Assembly (NCBI GenBank): GCA_902774295.1
Contig: CACYHP010000001.1
Coordinates: 124,001-188,000, forward strand
Direction of reading: 5' to 3'
Length of the DNA: 64,000 nt
Source of the DNA: an uncultured Bacteroidia bacterium
GTDB taxonomy: Bacteria; Bacteroidota; Bacteroidia; Bacteroidales; F082
Shown here: positions 19,228 to 28,191 of the stretch, piece after piece
Numbering within the stretch: position 1 is the first letter of the stretch
Layout: the number at the start of each line of letters is the position of its first letter
Translations under genes and position numbers: made by a program
The notes under the pieces: model-generated
Seen by the model: only the letters and a program-made list of their open reading frames with translations
What the model was told of the DNA's origin: nothing
The model's database searches: none

Positions 19228-21477
19228 TTATCTGTATCTCTTCTCTAATTCTTCACGATATTTTTGCGCTATCTCAAATGCCAGCGCCACGCCGTTGTTG
19301 GTTGGTTCTGCTGAGAATGTGCCAAGGCGCTCGCGCCACCATTGTCCTTCGTATTTGCAGATGCGGTCGTGATATGCGCGCTCATCAAATTCTTCACCGT
19401 TTGCAAATGCAGCATCCATATCCTTAAAGAACTCTTTCCAACGATAGGCGTAGTATGTGGAAGTGAGTCCTGCCCATGCACGGCTGGCATATTCGTTTAA
19501 CAAAGCGTCTTCCTCGCCCCAAGTGGTGATGATGTTTCGTGCGTTGCTCTCGAAATAATCCTTCTCTTCCTCAGTATTTCCGATGGCTCTCGCGTCTTTT
19601 ATCCATTTCCCGACGAGAAATGCGCTCTCCGAAGCGAGGATGGCATCGGTGTCGTCGAGGATAGAGACCATAGTCTTTTCAAGTTGCTGCATCTTAGCGA
19701 AATCATTGTCTTTGTAAGCGTTCACGTAGTCGATATACAAATCGCTAAAATAGTTGCCAAGCAGCTGTCTTGTAACATTCACAATATCAAAATGACGAGT
19801 CCTTGTGTCGCAATCTGATTTTAAAATATTATCGAGGACATCCAAAAGAACTATGTTTTTATACTTATATGTCGGTGCAATGTAATATTGTCTGTATTCC
19901 TTGATGTTTCCAGTGGTTGGGCGCTGGTTGATACGCACGCATTGTCCCGGTGACGACACCTTGTTATATACGCTGTCGGCGAGGAGCTGCCATGCGGTAC
20001 GCATATGTTCGTCGTATTTTCCTGCACGTTGGTCGGCGAGGCATTCCACCCATGCTTTCACATCCTTAGTTAGCGGGTTGTCCCATGCCTTCTCGAACAC
20101 ATATTCATACATGAACGGGTTACAGTCGAAGCCCTCGAGGGTCGAGCCGATGCCTATGAAGTTGTCGCCGCCCTTCTCAAAGGCACGTTCAATGCGTACG
20201 TTGACGGTGTCGAGATTGCCGGCAAGCATTGAGTTTCCGCCGAAGTTGCCGAGGTAGCACCAGATGTAAGGCACGCCGTAGTATGCGTTGGTGCGTTCCC
20301 ACACCGGCTGACGCTCACAGTAATAATCGAGCATGATATGTCTGTCGATAGGCATTGAGGTGATATAAGCCTCGATGCGGTTGTCGACTTCCCAGTACTG
20401 GCGCTCGTTCCAGAAGAGCCATGCCATCTCGAGCCATCTTGCCTCAGGGTCGGCAGCCTCGAGAGACTCGTACACCTGGCGGCTCACACGGGCGAGGTAT
20501 TCAGGCTCCCAGCTCGGCGGGATGAGCTCATTGAAGATATCGATGCCGTAGATATGGTCGGTGCCATAAAACTCGGTCTGTTTTGCGATGAATTTCTTCT
20601 GTATCTCGGTGTAAAGCGGGTCGAGCGGGTCGAGGAACTTGCACCAGCAGGTGCTGTCGAAGCCTGCCCAGTCGCCGAGCGATGCCAACGGAGCGTCAGG
20701 GTAGATGCGTGTGATGCATGGCGGCACATGACCGGCAAAACCTGGCAGAACAGGTTTCATGTTGAGTTCTCTTTCACGCGCCACAATCTGTTTCTGCAAC
20801 GCTTTTTGATTCTCCAACCACACCATCGGCAGTGGTCCGCCCCAACGGTCGATATTCTGCATGCGGTGCCATGGCAAGTGTGCCGGACCAGTGAAATAAC
20901 CGCGAATCTCCTCGTCGGTCAAGCCGAAATCACGCCATACCTCATACCAAACCGACTCTTGTCCGGTGATGGCAAGCGGCAGGTTGATGCCGTTGAGCGC
21001 CATCCAGTCGATGAAATGCTCCCATTGCGACCAATTCCACCATGGCATAGTGTAGCCAAAGGTACAGTAATTCAAGAAGAAACGGTCAGGAACACGAGCG
21101 TTGAGACGCACTATTTTATCAACTTGAGGCATATTCGCAGGAATCTCGAGCTTCTCTGTCTCAAACCACGAATACTGAGCTTTGCAATAATATTTAAGGT
21201 AATGGTTCAATCCCACTGCCATGCTGTTGGCGTTATTGCCACGAATCACGAGGTCCTTGCCCATGGTTTCAATCTCGAAACAGTCAATAGTGTCGTTAAT
21301 TCGTTGAAGCACAATATGTTTCGAATATTCAGGCACCACACGGTTCACTAATCCGCGCATAGTAATGACTTCAGGATCGGTTTCTTTTTTGCCATTTTGG
21401 TAATCCTTCAAGGCAATAAAAACGCCCACAACGGCAAAAACAATCATCAATGCAATTGTAGAATTCAGCTTTTTCAT
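19228..21477 (-). CDS. Alpha-N-acetylglucosaminidase, glycoside hydrolase family 89 (NAGLU-like)
   Basis: 749 residues. N-terminal hydrophobic segment (IALMIVFAVVGVFIAL, about 8-23) acts as signal or anchor. The GH89 core is unmistakable: NLPLAITGQESVWYEV, GPAHLPWHRMQNIDRWGG, and the two acidic segments DIFNELIPPSWEPEY and STLEGFDCNPFMYEYVFE that carry the catalytic glutamates by analogy with human NAGLU. It removes terminal alpha-GlcNAc, for example from heparan sulfate or gastric-type mucin glycans, consistent with a host-glycan diet. No sulfatase or susC/susD genes adjoin it. Minus-strand -7 box TATATTTG (21494-21501) lies 17 bases upstream. Confidence 0.95.
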   Translation of the reverse strand: MKKLNSTIALMIVFAVVGVFIALKDYQNGKKETDPEVITMRGLVNRVVPEYSKHIVLQRINDTIDCFEIETMGKDLVIRGNNANSMAVGLNHYLKYYCKAQYSWFETEKLEIPANMPQVDKIVRLNARVPDRFFLNYCTFGYTMPWWNWSQWEHFIDWMALNGINLPLAITGQESVWYEVWRDFGLTDEEIRGYFTGPAHLPWHRMQNIDRWGGPLPMVWLENQKALQKQIVARERELNMKPVLPGFAGHVPPCITRIYPDAPLASLGDWAGFDSTCWCKFLDPLDPLYTEIQKKFIAKQTEFYGTDHIYGIDIFNELIPPSWEPEYLARVSRQVYESLEAADPEARWLEMAWLFWNERQYWEVDNRIEAYITSMPIDRHIMLDYYCERQPVWERTNAYYGVPYIWCYLGNFGGNSMLAGNLDTVNVRIERAFEKGGDNFIGIGSTLEGFDCNPFMYEYVFEKAWDNPLTKDVKAWVECLADQRAGKYDEHMRTAWQLLADSVYNKVSSPGQCVRINQRPTTGNIKEYRQYYIAPTYKYKNIVLLDVLDNILKSDCDTRTRHFDIVNVTRQLLGNYFSDLYIDYVNAYKDNDFAKMQQLEKTMVSILDDTDAILASESAFLVGKWIKDARAIGNTEEEKDYFESNARNIITTWGEEDALLNEYASRAWAGLTSTYYAYRWKEFFKDMDAAFANGEEFDERAYHDRICKYEGQWWRERLGTFSAEPTNNGVALAFEIAQKYREELEKRYR

Positions 21478-21518
21478 ACTGTTAATATTTTTGCAAATAT
21501 AGTGTTTTTTTTATTTTA

Positions 21519-21572
21519 GGTCGCCTGACGGCTCAAAATCTTTCAAAATCTAATCAAAAATCTTTCATAATG
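21519..21572 (+). repeat. Family-2 repeat R1 (TCGCCTGACGGC head)
   Basis: Begins GGTCGCCTGACGGCTCAAAA at 21519 and continues with CTTTCAAAATCTAATCAAAA and AATCTTTCAT. The head can fold as a mini-hairpin (GCC/GGC). The first 24 bases recur exactly at 21635-21658, and inverted with one changed loop at 22267-22289. Confidence 0.85.
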
Positions 21573-21634
21573 TTCTTCCTAGATAATCCTAAAGTCTCTC
21601 TTTTAACTCTTATCTGTTATCTTTTAACTTAATT

Positions 21635-21690
21635 GGTCGCCTGACGGCTCAAAATCTTAAAAAAATCTAAAATAAAAATCAAAAAAAAGT
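21635..21690 (+). repeat. Family-2 repeat R2, direct copy of R1
   Basis: Bases 21635-21658 are identical to 21519-21542; the tail again has AAAATCT/AAAATC words but is more diverged. It lies just upstream of the promoter of the GxxExxY gene (-7 box TATTTTTG 21709-21716). Confidence 0.85.
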
Positions 21691-21760
21691 TCTATCACAT
21701 TTTTTTATTATTTTTGCTGTCGCAAAAAATAGAAATCAACATTTATAAACCTTTTAATCA

Positions 21761-22195
21761 ATGTCTATGGATTTAATCAAATCTTACAACAAAAAGTATG
21801 AATTCTTTCGTGACATAACGGGAGTAGCCATGAAAGTTTATAACAAGTACAAATATGGTTTGGCGGAATCAGCTTATGAAGCTGCCATTAAATATTTACT
21901 TGAAAAAGATGGATATTACGTTGAATGTCAAGCTTATTTGCCGATTTATTGGGATGATGTGAAACTCGATAAAAACTATCGAATGGATTTGGTTGTCAAT
22001 GAAGAAATAATCATTGAACTAAAAGCTGTTTCATTTATTGATATGCAACATCGAAAACAACTTTGGAACTACATGAGATTGACACATCTTCCATACGGTA
22101 TGCTGATTAATTTTGGAAATGAAAAAAATTTGTATTCTGAATGGTATCAATATAATGTCGGTGAAAACACCATTGAAAAAATACAATTGTTATAA
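21761..22195 (+). CDS. GxxExxY protein, PD-(D/E)XK nuclease-like
   Basis: 144 residues, normal for the family. The name-giving motif is Gly33-x2-Glu36-x2-Tyr39 (GLAESAY). The nuclease-fold signature is Asp76 (YRMDLVV) followed by Glu86-x-Lys88 (IELKA), so the catalytic residues of PD-(D/E)XK superfamily are present; Pfam calls the family PDDEXK_3 as I recall. Biological role of the family is not established. It is a single gene with its own -7 box (21709-21716). Two repeats precede it and an inverted copy follows it (22240-22289). Start at 21761; a second ATG two codons later is also possible. Confidence 0.88.
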   Translation: MSMDLIKSYNKKYEFFRDITGVAMKVYNKYKYGLAESAYEAAIKYLLEKDGYYVECQAYLPIYWDDVKLDKNYRMDLVVNEEIIIELKAVSFIDMQHRKQLWNYMRLTHLPYGMLINFGNEKNLYSEWYQYNVGENTIEKIQLL

Positions 22196-22239
22196 CAAAA
22201 GAAAAACAAAATATGAAAGAATAGTTTGAGGAAGAATAG

Positions 22240-22289
22240 TTTTTAGATTTTTTAAATGATTTTTTTAAGATTTTGAGCCGAAGGCGACC
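22240..22289 (-). repeat. Family-2 repeat R3, inverted relative to R1/R2
   Basis: Read on the minus strand it starts GGTCGCCTTCGGCTCAAAAT at 22289 and continues CTTAAAAAAATCATTTAAAA, so it mirrors R2 except for the loop of the mini-hairpin (TTC instead of TGAC). Together with R1/R2 it brackets the GxxExxY gene. It ends 19 bases before the -7 box of the thiamine operon. Confidence 0.85.
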
Positions 22290-22307
22290 ATCAAATGAAA
22301 AATTTTG

Positions 22308-22315
22308 TATTTTTG
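22308..22315 (+). promoter_or_regulatory. -7 box of the thiamine-uptake operon
   Basis: TATTTTTG followed by GC, 12 bases upstream of the TPP riboswitch aptamer, so the transcript should start at about 22321 and include the entire aptamer. Confidence 0.6.
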
Positions 22316-22327
22316 CGCCCGAAATTC

Positions 22328-22397
22328 AAGGGGTGCTCCTTAGAGGGCTGAGATGATACCCTATAACCTGATCCGGGTAATGCTGGCGTAGGGATGG
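22328..22397 (+). promoter_or_regulatory. TPP riboswitch (THI element)
   Basis: Conserved aptamer blocks are present in order: AAGGGGTGCTCC (P1/P2 start), GGGCTGAGATGATACCC (22346-22362), ACCTGATCCGGGTAATGC (22367-22384) and GCGTAGGGAT. These are the pyrimidine- and pyrophosphate-sensing parts of TPP riboswitches. Downstream, TTCCCCTT (22410-22417) could pair with AAGGGG of P1, suggesting an expression platform that competes with P1. It controls the TonB receptor at 22454 and PnuT at 24858; TPP binding should lower expression. Confidence 0.96.
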
Positions 22398-22453
22398 ATA
22401 TTACCAATTATTCCCCTTCACATTTATTAACAAATTAACAAAAAGTTCAAAAA

Positions 22454-24853
22454 ATGAAAAGAATTTTTATTTGTATTGCTGCTTTCTTGTTTGCGGCAAA
22501 TGTGAATGCGCAGAATGAAATCGTTATCGACACCACAAGCTATGAAATGCTCCAGGAAGTGGTGGTGAGCGGTGTGAGAGTTAAGAAAAACGCTCCATTC
22601 GCCATGACAGAACTCGACAAAAACGTGCTCGGCGACTTCTCCAACACAGGTAAGGAGTTGCCTTTCCTGTTCGCTAAGACACCAGGCATCATCTCGTGGA
22701 GCGAGAACGGTGTCGGCACTGGCACAAGCTACATGCGTATCCGTGGTGCCGGTGACTCACGTATCAATGTAACCCTCGACGGTGTGCCGCTCAACTCCCC
22801 GGAAGACCAATGCGTGTTCTGGGCTAACATGAACGGATATAGCGCCCTGCTCAGCGACGTCCAGATACGCCGTGGCGTGGGCTCGTCGACAAACGGCGAC
22901 GGTGCCTTCGGAGGCTCTATCGTGCTCCTCACTGGAATGCCATCGTTCAAGCCAAGCGCCGAGATAACAGGCTCGTACGGCTCGTTTAACACCCTCAACT
23001 TCGGCGCCAAAGCATCCACAGGACTGCTCTGGAACCATATTGTCATTGACGGAGCCTATAACGAAACCAACACCGACGGCTTCATCCACGGCACCAGCGG
23101 ACGCAGCGGAAGCTACTACGGCGGCATCTCGTACAACAGCAACAAATTCATCATCCGATACAAAAACATCGGTAACTTCGAGAACACCGGACAAGCCTGG
23201 AACGGCGTAGTCGCAGGTAACAATGACTTTTCTCTTATGGATGGCTGCTACGACGACGGCACATGGTCCTATTCAACAAAAACAGGCATCCACACCTACG
23301 AAGATATGTGGAACGTCGGCCTCGGACAGTTTAACAACCTCTACGAATACCTCGTCACCGACGAAAACGGACTTTTCGTGAAAGACGAAAACGGCAACTA
23401 CAAAACCGAACGCTACAAACTCAACGACGGAAGCTACTGGAATAAGACCACCGACAACTTCTGGCAAGACCATAACATCCTCTCCACAGCCTGGGAAATC
23501 AACGACAACTGGGCAACAGCAGCATCGCTGTATTATACCTACGGCTACGGATTCTACGACGAATTCCGCCAAAACAACAAATTGGCCGACAAATTCGGTA
23601 TCAACGAGTTCAAAGCCGACGGCAAATCAAAAAAATCTGACGTGGTGCGTAAAAAAGGCCTCTCACAAAACACCTACGGATTCGTGTGGTATACACGTTA
23701 TAAAAACGAACGACTCGAACTCATCAGCGGCCTCTCAATGCAGCATTTCGACGGTAACCACTTCGGCTATGTGACATATATCGCCGACGAAGCTATAGCT
23801 AACAAATATCTCGCAAACGGTCAGTATCAGTACTACGACTCCGATGCAAGAAAACTCGACGGTAACGTGTTCCTCAGAGCTACCTACAGATTAGGTGAAA
23901 ACTGGAACGTGTTCGGTGACGCACAATATCGCCATGTCGACTATAAAACCAATGGTGTTAACGATAAGTTTATACAAGACGAAAACGGTAACTTCGTCAA
24001 CCAGGTACTCGACGTCAACGAAAACTATAACTTCTTCAACCCTAAAGGCGGTATAGCTTTTGACCTCAACGCCCATCACGCCTACGCCTCAGTGGCAATG
24101 AGCAACCGTGAGCCGGAACGTAACAACTTCACCGACAACGGCTCTTATCCTTTCCCAAAACCTGAACAACTCATTGATTATGAATTGGGTTATAACTACG
24201 GAACCAACATCTGGCAGGCTGGCGCCAACCTTTATTATATGGACTACAACAACCAGTTTGTGCAGACCGGCGAAGTCAGCGACATAGGCGAGGCTCTCAC
24301 CACCAACATCAAGAAATCATACCGTATGGGTATCGAACTCAATGCCGGTGTCAACGCCACAAGATGGCTCTCCATCGAGGCTAATGCCGCCCTCAGCCAA
24401 AACAAAATCAAAGATTTCGACGAAGTGGTCGAAGACTGGGAAAACGGCTCGCAGACAATACATTACGACAACTCCACTTTGGCATTCTCACCTTCAACGA
24501 TACTTAACGGTTTCATCGTTTTCCATCACAAAGGAATCGAGGCAATATGGCACACCAACTTCGTCTCGAGAATGTACCTCGACAACACCGAAAACAAAGA
24601 CCGTTCGCTGCCAGCTTACTCAGTGTCGAACGTCACTTTCAAATATACCTACAAGCCTCAGAGATTCGTGAAAGAAGCTGTCTTCCACCTGAATTTCAGC
24701 AATATCTTCAACAAACGCTATGCAGCAAGCGGTTGGGTCTACTCGGCAATCTACGAGAGTGCAGGCCACACCAACGACAACCGTTACTACCAAATCGGTT
24801 TCATGCCGATGGCAGGCTTCACAGTCATGGGAAACTTAACTCTTAAATTCTAA
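22454..24853 (+). CDS. TonB-dependent outer-membrane receptor, probable thiamine uptake
   Basis: 799 residues. Signal peptide to about residue 20 (AANVNAQ). Plug domain from about 31 (QEVVVSGVRVKKNAPFAM) through YMRIRGAGDSRINVTLDGVP and FGGSIVLL, then a 22-strand-type barrel to the terminal LTLKF. Unlike SusC proteins it lacks an N-terminal carboxypeptidase-like domain. The TPP riboswitch upstream and the PnuT-type transporter 4 bases downstream point to thiamine or a thiamine precursor or phosphate as substrate; this assignment comes from context, not from the barrel sequence. Confidence 0.92.
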   Translation: MKRIFICIAAFLFAANVNAQNEIVIDTTSYEMLQEVVVSGVRVKKNAPFAMTELDKNVLGDFSNTGKELPFLFAKTPGIISWSENGVGTGTSYMRIRGAGDSRINVTLDGVPLNSPEDQCVFWANMNGYSALLSDVQIRRGVGSSTNGDGAFGGSIVLLTGMPSFKPSAEITGSYGSFNTLNFGAKASTGLLWNHIVIDGAYNETNTDGFIHGTSGRSGSYYGGISYNSNKFIIRYKNIGNFENTGQAWNGVVAGNNDFSLMDGCYDDGTWSYSTKTGIHTYEDMWNVGLGQFNNLYEYLVTDENGLFVKDENGNYKTERYKLNDGSYWNKTTDNFWQDHNILSTAWEINDNWATAASLYYTYGYGFYDEFRQNNKLADKFGINEFKADGKSKKSDVVRKKGLSQNTYGFVWYTRYKNERLELISGLSMQHFDGNHFGYVTYIADEAIANKYLANGQYQYYDSDARKLDGNVFLRATYRLGENWNVFGDAQYRHVDYKTNGVNDKFIQDENGNFVNQVLDVNENYNFFNPKGGIAFDLNAHHAYASVAMSNREPERNNFTDNGSYPFPKPEQLIDYELGYNYGTNIWQAGANLYYMDYNNQFVQTGEVSDIGEALTTNIKKSYRMGIELNAGVNATRWLSIEANAALSQNKIKDFDEVVEDWENGSQTIHYDNSTLAFSPSTILNGFIVFHHKGIEAIWHTNFVSRMYLDNTENKDRSLPAYSVSNVTFKYTYKPQRFVKEAVFHLNFSNIFNKRYAASGWVYSAIYESAGHTNDNRYYQIGFMPMAGFTVMGNLTLKF

Positions 24854-24857
24854 AAAT

Positions 24858-25430
24858 ATGGAATTCCTCGCCAAACACTGGCTCGATATAGTCACCACAG
24901 TCCTCGGACTCGCTTATATTCTTTTTGAATATCGGGCCAGCGTTTGGATGTGGCTCGTCGGATTCATGATGCAGGCACTCGGCATAGTCCTTTACTATCA
25001 AAAAGGCCTCTACGCCGACTGCGGAATGGAGTTTTATTACCTCGCAATGACCGTCTACGGCTACTGGAAATGGATACACGGCTCTTCCGAGAAAAAAGAA
25101 CTCCCAATCCGCCATTTTCCAAAAAAACTGATACTGCCGTGGCTCGGAATCATCGCATTGGTATGGTTGACTATCTATTTGATACTCACCAACTTCACAA
25201 ATAGCACCGTGCCTATTGCCGACAGCTTCACCACAGCTTTGAGTATCATCGGAATCTGGGCCTTGGCTCACAAATATCTCGAGCAATGGTTCATCTGGAT
25301 CGCCGTCGACGTGGTGACATGCGGACTTTATTTCTATAAGGAAATACCTTTCAAAGCAAGCCTTTACGCACTTTACGTGGTGATTGCCATATTCGGTTAC
25401 CTTAAATGGAAAAAAATTATGCGTGCCTAA
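24858..25430 (+). CDS. pnuT: PnuC-family transporter, thiamine type (PnuT)
   Basis: 190 residues with about seven hydrophobic segments, the usual PnuC layout. Family residues include WMWLVGFMMQALGI, YYQKGLYADCG and YGYWKW (the W-rich substrate-binding helix) and a C-terminal repeat FGYLKWKK. PnuC proteins carry nicotinamide riboside by facilitated diffusion; members under TPP riboswitches next to TonB receptors are called PnuT and carry thiamine. Inner-membrane partner of the receptor upstream. A thiamine pyrophosphokinase gene, often third in such operons, is not present here. Confidence 0.92.
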   Translation: MEFLAKHWLDIVTTVLGLAYILFEYRASVWMWLVGFMMQALGIVLYYQKGLYADCGMEFYYLAMTVYGYWKWIHGSSEKKELPIRHFPKKLILPWLGIIALVWLTIYLILTNFTNSTVPIADSFTTALSIIGIWALAHKYLEQWFIWIAVDVVTCGLYFYKEIPFKASLYALYVVIAIFGYLKWKKIMRA

Positions 25431-25474
25431 GTTTCTTTTAAAAAAAGTAGTATTTTTGCAGAAAATCTACTGCT

Positions 25475-26266
25475 ATGAAGAAATTTACTATCATTTTTGC
25501 CTTGATGCTCGTTGCATTAACAGCATCAGCACAGTCGGAACGCGTAAAAGGCTGGGTGCTTCGTCCTGAAGTCAACGCCGGATACTACATCGTCGGCACA
25601 TTCGAAAACGTCTGTACAATCAATACCTTGACAACTTATGGAATGGGGTATTTTAACCATGACGTTTTTCTTAAACACGAAGGCTCTTATGGTGCCGCCT
25701 ACAACCTTTTGGCAAACTACGGTTATATGTTTAACCCCATTTTCTTCCTTGGTGCAGGTGTCGGTATCAACGGTTATGATGGCGCCATGTCAATCCCAGT
25801 ATACATCAACCCAAGAATTTATCTCGGCAACAGAGGTTTCAGCTGCTTCTTTGACTTCAAAGTCGGTTATAACTTTGGAATCAGCGCAGAAAGCCTCGAC
25901 ATAAACAAGTACTACATTCCAAATTGGTTTTTTGACTATACAAACTATTATTACGACGGCCACAATTACCACATGACCGAAAACTATTTCGATTTCGTGA
26001 CAATAGAAAAAAGCGCGATGAGAATTAAAGGCTATTACTTCTCAATGGGATTCGGTTTTGAAATCAAACGCCACAGCTTCGGTTTCGCATTTGATTTATT
26101 CAATGCCAACTTGGAAACAACGCTCCATGAACATTATTACACATATCCTAACTCACAAGTTAGCAGCGAAAACCCGACAATCTATCATAACAAAACTGTA
26201 AAATACGACGATTCCAACACAACAGGATTCGCATTCACATTGAAATACGGTTATAGTATCTTCTAA
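25475..26266 (+). CDS. Secreted beta-barrel-like protein of unknown function
   Basis: 263 residues. Signal peptide MKKFTIIFALMLVALTASAQ. The rest alternates Tyr/Phe/Gly-rich strands (NYGYMFNPIFFLGAGVGING, KVGYNFGISA, YYFSMGFGFEIKR) and ends KYGYSIF, so an eight-stranded outer-membrane barrel is likely. No named family recognised. It has its own -7 box TATTTTTG (25451-25458), 16 bases before the ATG, and so is separate from the thiamine operon. A family-1 repeat follows as terminator. Confidence 0.7.
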   Translation: MKKFTIIFALMLVALTASAQSERVKGWVLRPEVNAGYYIVGTFENVCTINTLTTYGMGYFNHDVFLKHEGSYGAAYNLLANYGYMFNPIFFLGAGVGINGYDGAMSIPVYINPRIYLGNRGFSCFFDFKVGYNFGISAESLDINKYYIPNWFFDYTNYYYDGHNYHMTENYFDFVTIEKSAMRIKGYYFSMGFGFEIKRHSFGFAFDLFNANLETTLHEHYYTYPNSQVSSENPTIYHNKTVKYDDSNTTGFAFTLKYGYSIF

Positions 26267-26276
26267 TCATTCCCCT

Positions 26277-26387
26277 GTCATTTCGACTGGAGCGAAATGT
26301 AATGAAGCAAAATGAATAAATCTCCGCCAAATGAATTAAAATCAAATGGCGGAGATTTTTCTATTCCCTTCGGTCGGTCGAAATGAT
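26277..26387. repeat. Family-1 hairpin repeat between convergent genes
   Basis: Starts GTCATTTCGACTGGAGCGAA and ends TCGAAATGAT. The inner arms AAATCTCCGCCAAATG (26321-26336) and ATTTGGCGGAGATTT-type complement (26344-26357) make a strong GC hairpin with a run of T after it. Position between two convergent genes, ending exactly at the stop of the M28 gene, makes it a likely bidirectional terminator. Confidence 0.85.
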
Positions 26388-28138
26388 TATTTCTTTAAGT
26401 ATTTCTTATTAACGACGTTTCCGTTTTTAGTATAAAACCGCACCATATAAATCCCTGATTCTAAATCATTTACAAGGATTTCTTCCACATTTTTCGATAT
26501 GGTTTTTTCACTATACATCAGGCGTCCCATCATGTCGTACACCTCATAACGGACAACTTCCTCATTCAAATCATCAATTTCCGGAACATCCAAAACACTA
26601 TGCACTGTAATGGTCTCTGAAGCTGACCAACAACCGTCTCTATAAACCGCCATCACATAATAATCAACATCGACATTCTCTGTAATTTCATCAATAAACT
26701 CATACCCGGTGGTTTCTGCAACCATGTCATTGTCGCGATAAACGTCGAAACGAACTAATGTTCCTGTTGAACCCTCTGAAGGCTCAGTCCAGCTTAATCT
26801 GAGTGTTGAATAATCATCAGCTACGTAAGGATATTCCACAGCAAAATCATTAACTGGATTGCAATAAACTTGCGAACCAACAGGATTTGCAATCTCTGAC
26901 AAGCAGCCGATATTCATTTGGCAGTAACGCTGCGACATTGCGAAACTGTTAACGCTATTTCCAATCAAATCATCTGATGTGTGAATGTATGGGCTGTAAT
27001 GATCAACATCCTCGAAAGGATAAATTCCCATATAGCCGTGCTGGTTGAATGATGTATGGTCGCTGTCGCCTCCTAATAAAATGACGTGACGCACTTGCAT
27101 TTCAGGGAAATAAGTGTCTGCCACATTCATATAATAATCACCAATCTGAGCCACTGAATTAGGATAGATACAGTCGATATGAATTGTATCACCATAGAGA
27201 TATCCATTCATGTCGTTGTTGAAATATCCGATGATGTCCATACCCTGCTGCTGGCAACGTGACGCATAAGCCTCGCTGCCGTAAAGTCCCATCTCCTCGC
27301 AACCATATGCGCAGTAAATAATTGAATATTCAAACTCATACTGTGTCATAATTCTGGCGCTTTCAAGCACGCTTGCCACACCTGTTGCGTTGTCGTCAGC
27401 ACCCGGGCAGTTTCCGCTGTATGAGAACGAATCGAAATGGCTTCCACAGACGACATAAGTGTTAGGATAAACCGTACCACGCTGAATACCAATGACATTA
27501 GGTGCAGCTTGACCACTTCCATACCATGTGTTAGCATAGAAAGGCTGCTGTTCAACTTCAAGTCCGAGAGCTTCCATGCGACCTGCTATCCAATCGGAAG
27601 CTGCAAAAGCGTTGGTCGAGTTCCACATTCTGCTTTGATAATCCTGCAAATGTTGCACTGTTGCCTGAAGTGAGTCCATATTCACTTGGTTCATCATCTC
27701 ACGGATAATCGGGTTTTCAAAGGTAACAACTGGAAAATCACGATGAGCAACCGGTAATTTTGCCTCTTTGTTGAAAATAGCCACAGCACCGTCGTTTTTA
27801 TATGGCATAGCAGCGCCTTTTACAATCACAAAATTGGTGGTTTGGAGCAATGCTTCTCCATCGCCGAGATATGATTGCTGCTCTGCTTGCGGACAATATA
27901 TCAACGTATATACGTCATTGCCTGAAAAAGCTTCAGAATCCAACACAGTCATATTCTCATCAACAGTTTTCGCTGTCCCCAAAACGAAATTGTCGTTGTA
28001 ATAATGAATCGTCAAATTGTTATTGTTAAACAATTCTTCTGTTTTCTGTTGATTGTCGGTGTTTATCATCACAAAACTTTGTGCGAAACCGATTGTCGTA
28101 ATCAACAATAATGCTAATAATGTAATTGTCTTTTTCAT
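26387..28138 (-). CDS. Secreted M28-family zinc aminopeptidase with T9SS sorting domain
   Basis: 583 residues. Signal peptide to about residue 19 (TTIGFAQ). M28 zinc-ligand segments are in order: CGSHFDSF (His), PGADDNATG (Asp), GCEEMGLYGS (Glu-Glu), FNNDMNGY (Asp), DHTSFNQHG (His). A fibronectin-type linker region follows (about 420-515). The last 50 residues form a type A T9SS C-terminal domain (YDMMGRLMY, LESGIYMVRF, KNGNVVNKKYLKK), so the protein should cross the outer membrane through PorSS/T9SS and be released or anchored to the surface. Related to the M28 gene at 30486. Confidence 0.93.
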   Translation of the reverse strand: MKKTITLLALLLITTIGFAQSFVMINTDNQQKTEELFNNNNLTIHYYNDNFVLGTAKTVDENMTVLDSEAFSGNDVYTLIYCPQAEQQSYLGDGEALLQTTNFVIVKGAAMPYKNDGAVAIFNKEAKLPVAHRDFPVVTFENPIIREMMNQVNMDSLQATVQHLQDYQSRMWNSTNAFAASDWIAGRMEALGLEVEQQPFYANTWYGSGQAAPNVIGIQRGTVYPNTYVVCGSHFDSFSYSGNCPGADDNATGVASVLESARIMTQYEFEYSIIYCAYGCEEMGLYGSEAYASRCQQQGMDIIGYFNNDMNGYLYGDTIHIDCIYPNSVAQIGDYYMNVADTYFPEMQVRHVILLGGDSDHTSFNQHGYMGIYPFEDVDHYSPYIHTSDDLIGNSVNSFAMSQRYCQMNIGCLSEIANPVGSQVYCNPVNDFAVEYPYVADDYSTLRLSWTEPSEGSTGTLVRFDVYRDNDMVAETTGYEFIDEITENVDVDYYVMAVYRDGCWSASETITVHSVLDVPEIDDLNEEVVRYEVYDMMGRLMYSEKTISKNVEEILVNDLESGIYMVRFYTKNGNVVNKKYLKK

Positions 28139-28191
28139 AGTTTTATAATTTTAAATAATTAGGTGCAAATTATTGAATTTAATAACAAAAA

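Noticed and set aside
20554..21351. Plus-strand open frame of 265 codons
   Set aside because: Antisense to the GH89 gene whose conserved motifs are certain; composition explains it.
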